Assembly (NCBI GenBank): GCA_001798265.1
Contig: MGRR01000104.1
Span: forward strand, 1 to 16,699
DNA length: 16,699 nucleotides
Reading direction: 5' to 3'
Source of the DNA: Deltaproteobacteria bacterium RIFCSPHIGHO2_12_FULL_43_9
GTDB lineage: Bacteria; Bdellovibrionota; O2-12-FULL-43-9
The notes beneath the pieces were generated by a model. The model saw only the letters and a list, made by a program, of their open reading frames with translations. It had not been told where the DNA came from and made no database searches. Of this stretch, positions 1 through 7,366 are shown one piece after another; within the stretch, counting starts at the first letter, position 1; each line of letters begins with the position of its first letter. The translations under genes and the position numbers were made by a program.

Positions 1-177
1 GAAGGATCTCGCACGATTCTCGTCATTGCGAGCGCAGCAAAGCAATCTCACGTTGTCATCCCGAGCGAAGCGAGGGATCTCAACGTGAGATTGCTTTGCT
101 GCGCTCGCAATGACGAGAATCGTGCGAGATCCTTCGCTTCGCTCAGGATGACGAGTATACTCGCAATGACGGATACT
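1..177. repeat. Long perfect palindrome made of nested GTCAT-type repeat units
   Basis: Positions 1-54 and 82-135 are perfect reverse complements (54 of 54), separated by a 27-base centre at 55-81. Each arm contains a unit starting GTCATTGCGAGCG and ending CAATCTC. The centre is a different unit of the same style (GTCATCCCGAGCGAAG, ending GGGATCTC). After the right arm a further unit continues in reverse (CTTCGCTCAGGATGAC, 137-152), then GCAATGAC at 163-170. Its partner would lie left of base 1, so the palindrome may be longer than the window shows. It ends against the TAA stop of the first oppA gene (178-180, minus strand), so in RNA it would form a very strong 3' hairpin able to end or protect the opp transcript. 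No protein-coding sense was found in it. Confidence 0.9.
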
Positions 178-1734
178 TTACGAATCCATCTCTACATTTT
201 TAAGAATAAGAATATTCATGGCATTTGGCTGGAAACCTTTTACATATGGTTTTAGGAGAATATTCTGTGCTTCATAAAAGAGAGGCATCATCGGAACATC
301 CTTTTCAGTTAGGAGAATCTGAGCATCCCTGTAGATCTCCTCTCTCTTATTACGGTCAAATTCCTTTGCTCCTTCATTTATTAATGTGTCGTATGTTTGA
401 TTCTTCCAGTGGGTGTTGTTATTTCCGCTATATGAGGTGAATAGCTCAAGGAAGTTGTGGGGATCAGGATAGTCTGCGCCCCATCCGAGCCTCCAGACCT
501 GGGGTGTATCGGTCTGAAGTTGTTTCAGGTAAACCTTCCATTCCGCGTTTTCCAAAGTAACTTCTATTCCAAGATGTTCCTTCCATAGCGACTGAACCTT
601 TTCCGCGACAAGCCTGTTATCATCACGTGAATCAAAATATAGGGTTATCTTTGGAAGGCCTTTTCCATCGGGATATCCTGCCTCCGCCAAAAGTGATCTG
701 GCCTTTTTGGAATCAAAGCCTATTCCAACCCCTGGTTCAAATCCAAACATCCCTTTTGGTACCCAGCTTGTCGCTGGTATCTGTCCCCCCTTAAGAATTG
801 AAACAATTTGTTTTCTGTCGATCGCGTAACTGAATGCCTGACGAACCTTTGGATTATCAAACGGAGGCTTATTCACATTAAACCCATAATAGTAACCCCT
901 GAGATATGGTGCATTTATATACTCTGGTTTATTTTTGAATCGTTGTAACTCCAGTGGTGGGATTCTTCTTATAAGTTGAACCTTGTCTGTTTCAAAAAGG
1001 GAGATCGCGGTTATGTCTTCATTTATTATCAAAGCCTCGATCTTTTCGGGTATTGCCGGCGTTCCATAATAAGTTGGGTTTCTTGTGAGTGTTACCTTTG
1101 CGTCGTGTTTCCAGTCTGAAAGTATAAATGGTCCCGCGGTTACGATATTTTGTGGATCTGTCCAGTTTGGACCAAATTTCTCCACGATATCCTTTCTCAT
1201 TGGAAAGGTTACCCAGAATGTCGGAACATTTATGAAATAGGACGCCGGATGAGAAAGCTCCACCTGGAATGTGTAGTTATCGACTACCTTAAGGCCAACT
1301 TTGGAGAAGTCCTTTAGTTTTCCGCTGTTAAACTCTTGCGCGTTTTTTACATCGAAAAGGAAATAGGCGTATTCAGCGGCTGTCTTTGGATCAAGAAGCC
1401 TTTGCCATGAATAATAGAAGTCGTGTGCCGTAAGGGGTTTCCCGTCGTTCCATTTAATATTTTTCCTGATGTGAAATGTATAGGTTTTTCCATCGGGACT
1501 TACATCCCACTTCTCAGCCATGGCCGGTTGTGGTTTTAGATTGTTATCAAATATGACCAGTCCCTCCATTATGTTGACCAGAATGTCCGCCGAGACATGG
1601 TCCGTAGCCAATGACCAGTCGAGGGATGGAGGCTCACTCGTCAGTACGAATCTGAATGTCTGATCATGTTTCGCCTTGGTACATGATGTAATCGAGAAGA
1701 GGAGTAAAAGGATTGGTAACAGTGCGTTTCGCAT
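178..1734 (-). CDS. oppA: Oligopeptide ABC transporter substrate-binding lipoprotein (OppA-type, third in operon order)
   Basis: Peptide-binding receptor of an oligopeptide importer, expected as a lipoprotein facing the periplasm. The 518-residue product starts with a lipoprotein signal peptide ending ITSC (lipid-modified Cys18). It then shows the SBP_bac_5 family hallmarks: EPPSLDW at 34-40, and further on the blocks MAEKWDVSPDGKTYTFHIRK and KWNDGKPLTAHDFYYSW. The start is ATG at 1732-1734 with an AGGTGG ribosome site 4 bases upstream. It lies 36 bases downstream of oppC and is the last opp gene seen. It is shorter and more divergent than the two paralogues upstream, which resemble each other more closely. 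Bound peptides cannot be predicted from sequence. Dipeptide- or other solute-binding members of the same family remain possible. Confidence 0.93.
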   Translation of the reverse strand: MRNALLPILLLLFSITSCTKAKHDQTFRFVLTSEPPSLDWSLATDHVSADILVNIMEGLVIFDNNLKPQPAMAEKWDVSPDGKTYTFHIRKNIKWNDGKPLTAHDFYYSWQRLLDPKTAAEYAYFLFDVKNAQEFNSGKLKDFSKVGLKVVDNYTFQVELSHPASYFINVPTFWVTFPMRKDIVEKFGPNWTDPQNIVTAGPFILSDWKHDAKVTLTRNPTYYGTPAIPEKIEALIINEDITAISLFETDKVQLIRRIPPLELQRFKNKPEYINAPYLRGYYYGFNVNKPPFDNPKVRQAFSYAIDRKQIVSILKGGQIPATSWVPKGMFGFEPGVGIGFDSKKARSLLAEAGYPDGKGLPKITLYFDSRDDNRLVAEKVQSLWKEHLGIEVTLENAEWKVYLKQLQTDTPQVWRLGWGADYPDPHNFLELFTSYSGNNNTHWKNQTYDTLINEGAKEFDRNKREEIYRDAQILLTEKDVPMMPLFYEAQNILLKPYVKGFQPNAMNILILKNVEMDS

Positions 1735-1770
1735 AATACCACCTACTATTTTGTTAGATTGTTGATCAAT

Positions 1771-2667
1771 TTATCGCTTCATCTTCGGGTCAAGGGCATC
1801 TCTTAGCCCATCCCCCAATAAATTAAATGCCAGAACAACCAGAAAGATCAGAATACTTGGGAAAAAAATCAGATGGGGATAGGTTTGCAATGCCTGATAG
1901 CCATCTCTAGCTAACGATCCCCAGCTTGCGTAAGGGGGTGGAACGCCAAGACCGAGAAATGAGAGGAACGATTCCGCCAGAATATTATTAGGAATGTTGA
2001 ATGTTAGTGTTACGATCAGTGGGCCGAGGATGTTGGGGAATATATGCCTGAAGACAATCATTGTTCCTCTGGAACCTATGCTTCTTGCTGCCTCTACATA
2101 TACCATCTCTTTAACCTGTAGCACCTGCCCACGTACCAACCTCGCGGTTGATACCCAGCCAACTATTGTTAGCGCCAGGTAGATTCCAAGCAATCCCCGT
2201 CCGATCATGCTCTGAATCAGAATAATCAGTAGGAGACTCGGAAATGAAAAGAGCACATCGACGATCCTCATTAGGACCCCATCCAGCCTTCCCCCCACGT
2301 AGCCCGATATCCCCCCGTAGATTAATCCGAGGACCAAGGATGAGACGGCTGTTACAATTCCAACCGACATCGACATTTGGGCGCCATAAATACATCTGCT
2401 GAATAGATCTCTTGAAAGCTGATCTGTTCCAAATGGAAACTTGAGACTTGGAAAAAGTGTGGAAAAGAGGTTTGGGTCCCCGATAGGATCTTTATAAGAG
2501 TAGGGGGCAAGATGGTTTGCCAGTAACGCTACGAGGCAGATGAATAAGGTGTATATGAGAGAAATTACAGCGACTTTGTTCTTCTTTAATCTTCTCCAGG
2601 CGTCGTTCCAGAGACTGGCCGATCTTGTCGCTTGTACCTTGCCTAATACACCGGCTGCTGTTTTCAT
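1771..2667 (-). CDS. oppC: Oligopeptide ABC transporter permease OppC
   Basis: One of two inner-membrane channel subunits of the importer. The 298-residue protein has a short cytoplasmic N-terminus, a first membrane span near 33-55, then the OppC/DppC-type periplasmic loop with FGTDQLSRDLFSR (79-91). Further spans follow, with the cytoplasmic EAA loop at about 190-216 (VEAARSIGSRG then RHIFPNILGP), which docks on the ATPase subunits. The C-terminus ends NLLGDGLRDALDPKMKR, typical of the family. It starts with ATG at 2665-2667, only 4 bases after the oppB stop, so the two permeases are almost certainly co-translated. Length and motifs are normal for OppC. The distinction from DppC is by context only. 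Confidence 0.95.
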   Translation of the reverse strand: MKTAAGVLGKVQATRSASLWNDAWRRLKKNKVAVISLIYTLFICLVALLANHLAPYSYKDPIGDPNLFSTLFPSLKFPFGTDQLSRDLFSRCIYGAQMSMSVGIVTAVSSLVLGLIYGGISGYVGGRLDGVLMRIVDVLFSFPSLLLIILIQSMIGRGLLGIYLALTIVGWVSTARLVRGQVLQVKEMVYVEAARSIGSRGTMIVFRHIFPNILGPLIVTLTFNIPNNILAESFLSFLGLGVPPPYASWGSLARDGYQALQTYPHLIFFPSILIFLVVLAFNLLGDGLRDALDPKMKR

Positions 2668-2671
2668 AAAA

Positions 2672-3598
2672 TTAACCCGCTCCCGGAACTTTTATTCGTG
2701 GATCAATCAGGGCATACGCGATATCAACCAGAAGATTGGCCAGGATCATGAGTATCCCGTAGAGAATCGTAGTACCCATGACGAGTGGGTAATCACGGTT
2801 TGAAACGGCAGTTACAAAATGTTTACCCATTCCCGGGATTGCAAACATCTGCTCAATAATGAATGAGCCTGTAACTATTCCGGCAGCCAGTGGTCCCGAG
2901 ATTGTAACAACAGGTATCAAGCTGTTTTTGAAAACGTGCTTCATGACAACATTAAATTCATTGAGCCCCTTCGCGCGGGCGGTTCTTATATAATCCTCTT
3001 TTATTACTTCAAGTACTGAACTTCTTAGGAATCGTGCTAGATAAGCAATAATCCGAAATCCCAGACAGACACTTGGTAGAATCCAATAGATTGGACCCTC
3101 CCATAATCCGGCGGGAAACCACCTCAATTTTACGGCAAAGAAATAGATTAAAAGCGCTGCCAGTAAAAAGTTCGGAAGCGAAATTCCGACAATCGCGACG
3201 AACATTGATGAGGAATCTATCCATGTGTTCTGTTTGTAGGCGGAAATAATCCCAATGGGGACTGCGAATATATACGCAAGGAGAAGCGCGAATATACCCA
3301 GCTGCAGAGAGACAGGGAAGGTATCTTTTAAGATATCGTTTACATCACGGCCTACAAATTTGGTGGAGGGACCAAAGTCCCCCTTTGCCAGATTTTTCAG
3401 AACGTGAAGGTATTGTTTGTGTAGAGGAAGATCAAGTTTGTATTTCGCCATAAGATTGGCTTTTATCTCAGGCGGGTAGGCGCGATCCTGATCAAAGGGG
3501 CCGCCCGGAACGAAACGGCAGAAAAAGAATACCAGGGTTCCAAGCAACCAAAGAACTATTATTGAACCAATTAGTCGTCTGACAATAAAGACGAACAT
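2672..3598 (-). CDS. oppB: Oligopeptide ABC transporter permease OppB
   Basis: Second inner-membrane channel subunit, 308 residues. The N-terminal span (about 8-28) is followed by RFVPGGPFDQDR, the usual OppB/DppB start pattern, then a periplasmic loop and five more hydrophobic segments. The EAA cytoplasmic loop is at about 203-230 (DYIRTARAKGLNEFNVVMKH, then NSLIP), and the C-terminus ends in ALIDPRIK, as in the family. ATG at 3596-3598 has an AGGGG ribosome site close upstream. It leads the oppBC pair and is separated from oppA2 by a 189-base palindromic insertion element (3621-3809). That element may reduce read-through from the strongly promoted oppA genes into the permeases, an inference from its structure. 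No oppD or oppF ATPase gene is present in the window. Confidence 0.95.
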   Translation of the reverse strand: MFVFIVRRLIGSIIVLWLLGTLVFFFCRFVPGGPFDQDRAYPPEIKANLMAKYKLDLPLHKQYLHVLKNLAKGDFGPSTKFVGRDVNDILKDTFPVSLQLGIFALLLAYIFAVPIGIISAYKQNTWIDSSSMFVAIVGISLPNFLLAALLIYFFAVKLRWFPAGLWEGPIYWILPSVCLGFRIIAYLARFLRSSVLEVIKEDYIRTARAKGLNEFNVVMKHVFKNSLIPVVTISGPLAAGIVTGSFIIEQMFAIPGMGKHFVTAVSNRDYPLVMGTTILYGILMILANLLVDIAYALIDPRIKVPGAG

Positions 3599-3620
3599 AA
3601 TACCCCTGATTTTTAATTAG

Positions 3621-3809
3621 CTAGTAGGGTGTTTCATAAGTTTTGTCATTCCGGCGAAAGCCGGAATCTATCACTCGTCATGCCAAGCCGTCGAAGACGG
3701 CGTGTGGCATCTCCCCGTGGAGACCCCCACGCACTTCGCGCTGGGGATGACTTACGTCACTTTCGTCGGGATGACAAATATACACAAAACTCATGAAACA
3801 CTCTACTAG
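3621..3809. mobile_element. MITE-like palindromic element with 25-bp terminal inverted repeats
   Basis: The ends 3621-3645 and 3785-3809 are inverted copies of each other, 23 of 25 positions identical, both beginning CTAGTAG at the outer edge. The interior carries several GTCAT-type hairpin units. 3648-3667 is a perfect 8-bp stem (ATTCCGGC) with a GAAA loop. 3677-3711 is a two-part stem (ATGCCA/TGGCAT and GCCGTC/GACGGC) closed by GAA. A further unit in reverse ends at GGGGATGAC (3742-3750). No transposase gene is present, so it would be a non-autonomous element. The right end contains the TAG stop codon of oppA2 (3806-3808). A 15-base piece of the same terminal sequence recurs at 16675-16689, next to another CTAG, which supports a dispersed family. 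No clear target-site duplication was identified beyond the CTAG ends. Confidence 0.8.
3648..3667. terminator. Perfect GAAA-loop hairpin between oppA2 and oppB
   Basis: Eight perfect base pairs (3648-3655 with 3660-3667) around a GAAA tetraloop. On the minus strand it lies after the oppA2 stop and before oppB. It could act as an attenuator, a processing site or a 3'-end stabiliser that raises the binding-protein to permease ratio. There is no U-run directly after it, so true intrinsic termination is uncertain. Confidence 0.4.
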
Positions 3810-5440
3810 TTTTTCTTATTACCCCTCTCAACCGCAACCTCGGAGAATCTCCACTGCTGCATTGGGTTTATAGTGTAGCCGGAAATGTATGGCTTAAGTA
3901 AAAAATACTGTTTGTTTGTAAAGAGTGGAATAAAGGGGACATCATCTTCGAGCATTATTCTCTGGGCTTTGTCATATAATGCTTTTCTTACATCCTTATC
4001 CATCTCGGCAGCAGCTTTTTGAACGAGTTTGTCAAATTCGGGATTTTTCCAGCCGGTGTTATTTTGTTCACTCCATGAATACCAGAGCGCCATGAAATTG
4101 TCTGGATCCGGATAATCGGCAACCCAGCCCAGTCTATAAAGCTGAGGTGTGTCGTTTTTCAGGGTTTTCAGATATACCTTCCACTCCTCATTTCTAAGCT
4201 CTGGTTCAACCCCGAGATTCTTTCGCCATTGATTCTGTAGATTCTCGGCTACAATTGAGTGCATCTCATTTGTGTTAAACCCTATTCCAATTGTGGGAAG
4301 TGGGGTGCCATCCGCTGCCTTGACCCACTTTCCATTCTTTTGAACGTATCCGGCGTCTTTCATGTATTGTTTGGCCTTTTCAGGGTCAAACTTAATGCCA
4401 ATGTCAGGCTGATAACCCATCATCCCGATCGGAATCCAGGATGTGATGGGGTAATAGTCCCTTCGGATAACATTAAGTAGCTCTTGTCTGTTAATCGCGG
4501 CAGAGAATGCCTTTCGGACATTTATATTATCAAAAGGTGGTTTTTTTGTATTGAATCCATAGTAGTAATTGGCAAAAAATGGCCCCTCCCTGAGTGACTG
4601 TTTTAGTTTGGGATCCTTCCTTACCCTCTCAAGATCGAGGGCGGGGATCTCCTGCGTGAAGTCTAAGGCCCCTGTTTCAAAGAGGCTTATCGCGGTGGAG
4701 GCCTCGGTAATCATCTGTCCAATCATTGTCTTGATCTTAGGTTTCTCCCCCCAGTAATCGTCGTTTCTTTCGAAGACAATCTTCTTCTCATGTACCCATT
4801 CACTTAATTTGAATGGACCAAGGGTCGTTATATTCTTCGGATCTGTCCAGCTCTCCCCATACTTGTCAATGATATCCTTGCGGATTGGAAAGGTTGGTGG
4901 GTGTGTTCCGATAAAAGGGAAGTATGAGGCCGGTTTCTCCAGTGTAACCTGGAAGGTTGAATCATCCAGGGCTTTAACACCAAGCTCTGAGGTCGAGAGT
5001 TTGCCTGAGTTTATAGCCTGCGCGTTTTTTACGCTAAAGATAAAATAGGCGTATGGAGAGGCGGTTTTTGGATCAACAAGCCTGGCCCAGGAATCAACAA
5101 ACTGCTGCGCGGTGAGTGGCTTCCCGTCAGTCCACTTAACGTCCTTCCTCAATTTAAACGTATAAACAGTCGAGTCTGGTGAAATTGTCCATGACTCCGC
5201 CAGCGCAGGTTTTACACCGATTCCGTTTGATTCCCAGTCAAAGGATACCAATCCATCCATCAGATTGTTGATGCAGAGGCTAGAGGTTGTATCCTCAGAT
5301 TTATTCCAGTCGAGTGTGGGCGGTTCTGTTGAGACGTTAATGACAAATGTGTCATCGCCAAATTTCTTCCTTGTGCAACCGGTTAACGCGATTGATGTTA
5401 AGGGTAATAGAATTAATAAGAGAGATACAATTTTTCTCAT
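3806..5440 (-). CDS. oppA: Oligopeptide ABC transporter substrate-binding lipoprotein (OppA-type, second in operon order)
   Basis: Periplasmic lipoprotein receptor for peptides. I place the start at ATG 5438-5440 rather than the in-frame TTG at 5456-5458. The ATG has GAGG about 11 bases upstream and the TTG has nothing like a ribosome site. The choice gives 544 residues, exactly the length of the neighbouring paralogue. The signal peptide ends ALTGC (Cys22). EPPTLDW is at 39-45, followed by ALAESWTISPDSTVYTFKLR and KWTDGKPLTAQQFVDSWARL, as in SBP_bac_5 proteins. It has its own near-consensus promoter (5481-5510). Its TAG stop lies inside the terminal repeat of the downstream element, so insertion may have replaced or trimmed the original 3' end. 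The C-terminal residues (AVERGNKKN) still align with the paralogue ending LERGSYKD, so little was lost. Confidence 0.93.
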   Translation of the reverse strand: MRKIVSLLLILLPLTSIALTGCTRKKFGDDTFVINVSTEPPTLDWNKSEDTTSSLCINNLMDGLVSFDWESNGIGVKPALAESWTISPDSTVYTFKLRKDVKWTDGKPLTAQQFVDSWARLVDPKTASPYAYFIFSVKNAQAINSGKLSTSELGVKALDDSTFQVTLEKPASYFPFIGTHPPTFPIRKDIIDKYGESWTDPKNITTLGPFKLSEWVHEKKIVFERNDDYWGEKPKIKTMIGQMITEASTAISLFETGALDFTQEIPALDLERVRKDPKLKQSLREGPFFANYYYGFNTKKPPFDNINVRKAFSAAINRQELLNVIRRDYYPITSWIPIGMMGYQPDIGIKFDPEKAKQYMKDAGYVQKNGKWVKAADGTPLPTIGIGFNTNEMHSIVAENLQNQWRKNLGVEPELRNEEWKVYLKTLKNDTPQLYRLGWVADYPDPDNFMALWYSWSEQNNTGWKNPEFDKLVQKAAAEMDKDVRKALYDKAQRIMLEDDVPFIPLFTNKQYFLLKPYISGYTINPMQQWRFSEVAVERGNKKN

Positions 5441-5480
5441 AAAGATCCGCCTCTTCAAAAGAAGGGTTAATGAATAGGGC

Positions 5481-5510
5481 TTTATATCGGGCTACAGGAG
5501 AAGTTGTCAA
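5481..5510 (-). promoter_or_regulatory. Sigma-70-like promoter for oppA2
   Basis: Read on the minus strand, TTGACA (5505-5510) is separated by 18 bases from TATAAA (5481-5486). The -35 is perfect and the -10 matches 5 of 6. Transcription would start near 5474, leaving a leader of about 35 bases with GAGG before the ATG at 5440. It is the best promoter-like sequence noticed in the window, and it gives oppA2 expression independent of oppA3. Confidence 0.72.
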
Positions 5511-5534
5511 GAATATCGCTGGGTTACGGAGGGA

Positions 5535-7169
5535 CTAATCTTTATAGCTTCCTCTCTCCAGATAGATTCCTGAATACCTCCATTGTCTCATGGGATTGAC
5601 GATAAAACCCTTTACAAATGGCTTCATCAGATAGTTTTGCGTCGATGTATAAAGAGGGATAAAGGGATTTGCCTCCTCAGCCAATAACCTTTGTGCGCTA
5701 TTGTAAAGCGAAACCCTTTTGCCGTTATCAAGCGTTGTCCCGGCTTCCGTAACCAGCCTGTCATATTCTGCGCTCTTCCAGCCGGTTCTATTATCGCTGC
5801 TATATGATCTGAATATCTGCATGAACGTATCGGGATCGGGATAATCAGCCACCCATCCCATATAAAATATCTCCGGAGGATCGAGTTCCAATGTTCTTAA
5901 ATAAACCTTCCACTCTTCAAAATATAATTCGGGTTCAATGCCAATATTATTACGCCATTGGGTTTGTAGATTCTCGACGAGTATTTTAGCACTTTCATTC
6001 GGGGTGATCGCGAGGCGGATTTTAGGGAATTCCTTCCCACTCTCTTTTGAAATCCATTTTCCGTTTTTTTCGATGTATCCGGCTGCTCTTAGATATTCCT
6101 TGGCATTTGATGGATTGAATTTTAAACCTATATTTGAGTTATATCCAAGCATCCCGGTAGGTATCCAGGAAAGCAGGGGGGTAAAATCTCTTCTTATTGC
6201 TTTTAGCACAGAAACTCGATCGATTGATGAGGCAAATGCCTTTCTTACGTTTGGATCATTAAATGGTGGTTTCCTCGTGTTAAATCCAAAGTAGACGTTT
6301 GAAAAATTGGGGCCTGTTTTCAAAGACTGCAACAGCTTGGGATCCTTCTTAACCCGTTCAAGTTCAAAGTTTGGTATTGTCTGTATATGGTCGAGTTGAC
6401 CGGATTCGAATAATGACAAGGCGGTTGAGGTTTCCAGCACCATCTGGGCGACCATTGTTTTAATTTTCGGTTTTTCTCCCCAATATGTATCATTTCGTTC
6501 AAGAATAATATTCTTGTCGTGATTCCATTCCTTAAGTTTGAATGGACCCAGCGTTACGATATTTTTAGCATCGGTCCATTTGTCACCAAATTTTTCAACA
6601 ACATCCAGTCTGATTGGATATGTTGCGCCGTGTGTTGTGGCGAATAAAAAGTACGGGGTGACATTTTCCAGGGTTACCCTGAATGTATAATCATCAATCG
6701 CTTCAACCCCCATTGAATCCACCGGTTTTTTCCCTGCGCTAATCTCCCTGCCATTTTTTACGAAAGACAAATAGGTGGCATATGGTGATGCCGTTTTGGG
6801 ATCAACAAGCCTTTTCCATCCATCGGCAAAATGCTTTGCTTTTAGTTCTGCGCCATCAGTCCACTTTACCCCTTTCCTGATTTTAAACGTGTAGACCTTA
6901 CCGTCTGGCGAGATTGTCCACGACTCAGCCAGGGCCGGAGTGATGCCGACCTCGGATTTTGTGAAGTTATAGGCTGTCAGCCCATCCATGATATTATCGA
7001 CGATATTGGAGGATGTTGTGTCGGATATCGTATTCCAGTCCAGTGATGGTGGTTCGGTTGAGATATCAAAATGAAAGGTTTCGTCGTCAAAAGAGTATCT
7101 AGTTTTTGCGGTGCAACCGGAAAGAATTAAAACAATAAATATTAGTGATAAAAATTGATTTTTTTTCAT
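5535..7169 (-). CDS. oppA: Oligopeptide ABC transporter substrate-binding lipoprotein (OppA-type, first in operon order)
   Basis: Third peptide-binding lipoprotein of the locus and the most upstream gene. The 544-residue product has a lipoprotein signal ending LILSGC (Cys19) and EPPSLDW at 39-45. It carries the same family blocks as the others (ALAESWTISPDGKVYTFKIR, KWTDGAELKAKHFADGWKRL, DPKTASPYATYL). ATG at 7167-7169 is preceded by AAAGGA. Overall it is the closest relative of oppA2: same length, matching N-terminal TTSS motif after LDW, and matching C-terminal PMRQWRYS against PMQQWRFS. The two therefore look like a local duplication, with oppA1 an older copy. A repeat-filled leader of about 160 bases separates it from a candidate promoter next to the slt stop codon. 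Different peptide preferences among the three are a reasonable inference, not visible in the sequence. Confidence 0.93.
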   Translation of the reverse strand: MKKNQFLSLIFIVLILSGCTAKTRYSFDDETFHFDISTEPPSLDWNTISDTTSSNIVDNIMDGLTAYNFTKSEVGITPALAESWTISPDGKVYTFKIRKGVKWTDGAELKAKHFADGWKRLVDPKTASPYATYLSFVKNGREISAGKKPVDSMGVEAIDDYTFRVTLENVTPYFLFATTHGATYPIRLDVVEKFGDKWTDAKNIVTLGPFKLKEWNHDKNIILERNDTYWGEKPKIKTMVAQMVLETSTALSLFESGQLDHIQTIPNFELERVKKDPKLLQSLKTGPNFSNVYFGFNTRKPPFNDPNVRKAFASSIDRVSVLKAIRRDFTPLLSWIPTGMLGYNSNIGLKFNPSNAKEYLRAAGYIEKNGKWISKESGKEFPKIRLAITPNESAKILVENLQTQWRNNIGIEPELYFEEWKVYLRTLELDPPEIFYMGWVADYPDPDTFMQIFRSYSSDNRTGWKSAEYDRLVTEAGTTLDNGKRVSLYNSAQRLLAEEANPFIPLYTSTQNYLMKPFVKGFIVNPMRQWRYSGIYLERGSYKD

Positions 7170-7183
7170 AAAAAGTCCTTTTC

Positions 7184-7323
7184 GTCATCCCCGTGCTCCT
7201 GTCATCCCCGTGAAAACGGGGATCCAGCGCCCCGTTCATGGATTCCCGCGGCAGCCTGTACTCCGCGAAAGCGGGGTACGGGAATGACAGTACTTTGCTC
7301 ACAATGACGTGTGTGCGCGCAAT
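7184..7323. repeat. Palindromic repeat island upstream of oppA3
   Basis: It starts with GTCATCCCCGTG (7184-7195), repeated at 7201-7212. A perfect hairpin lies at 7204-7223: stem ATCCCCGT, loop GAAA, stem ACGGGGAT. A second inverted pair joins ATTCCCG (7242-7248) with CGGGAAT (7279-7285) and encloses an inner CCGC-GAAA-GCGG hairpin (7263-7274). It trails off as two copies of CAATGACG (7302-7309 and 7320-7327). If the promoter at 7336-7365 is used, the whole island lies in the 5' leader of the oppA3 mRNA. Confidence 0.85.
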
Positions 7324-7335
7324 GACGCGTGTGTG

Positions 7336-7365
7336 TTTTTAACTTTGTGACAAGAATGTTGTCAA
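7336..7365 (-). promoter_or_regulatory. Candidate promoter for oppA3
   Basis: On the minus strand, a perfect TTGACA (7360-7365) is followed after 18 bases by TAAAAA (7336-7341), which matches 4 of 6 of the -10 consensus. It begins directly after the slt stop codon (7367-7369). The -10 is weak, so this is only a candidate. The same -35 and spacing are used before oppA2, which gives it some support. Confidence 0.42.
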
Positions 7366-7366
7366 A

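Noticed and set aside
178..1734. First-position oppA copy as a truncated pseudogene
   Set aside because: It is about 26 residues shorter than the other two but has an intact lipobox, family motifs, ribosome site and C-terminus, so it is simply a divergent member.
5441..5458. Upstream TTG start for the second oppA gene
   Set aside because: No ribosome site precedes it, it would add charged residues before the signal peptide, and the ATG at 5440 gives the same length as the paralogue and has GAGG upstream.
5938..6294. Plus-strand open frame of 118 residues inside the oppA3 region
   Set aside because: Antisense to the conserved binding-protein gene, with no ribosome site and a composition expected of an antisense frame.
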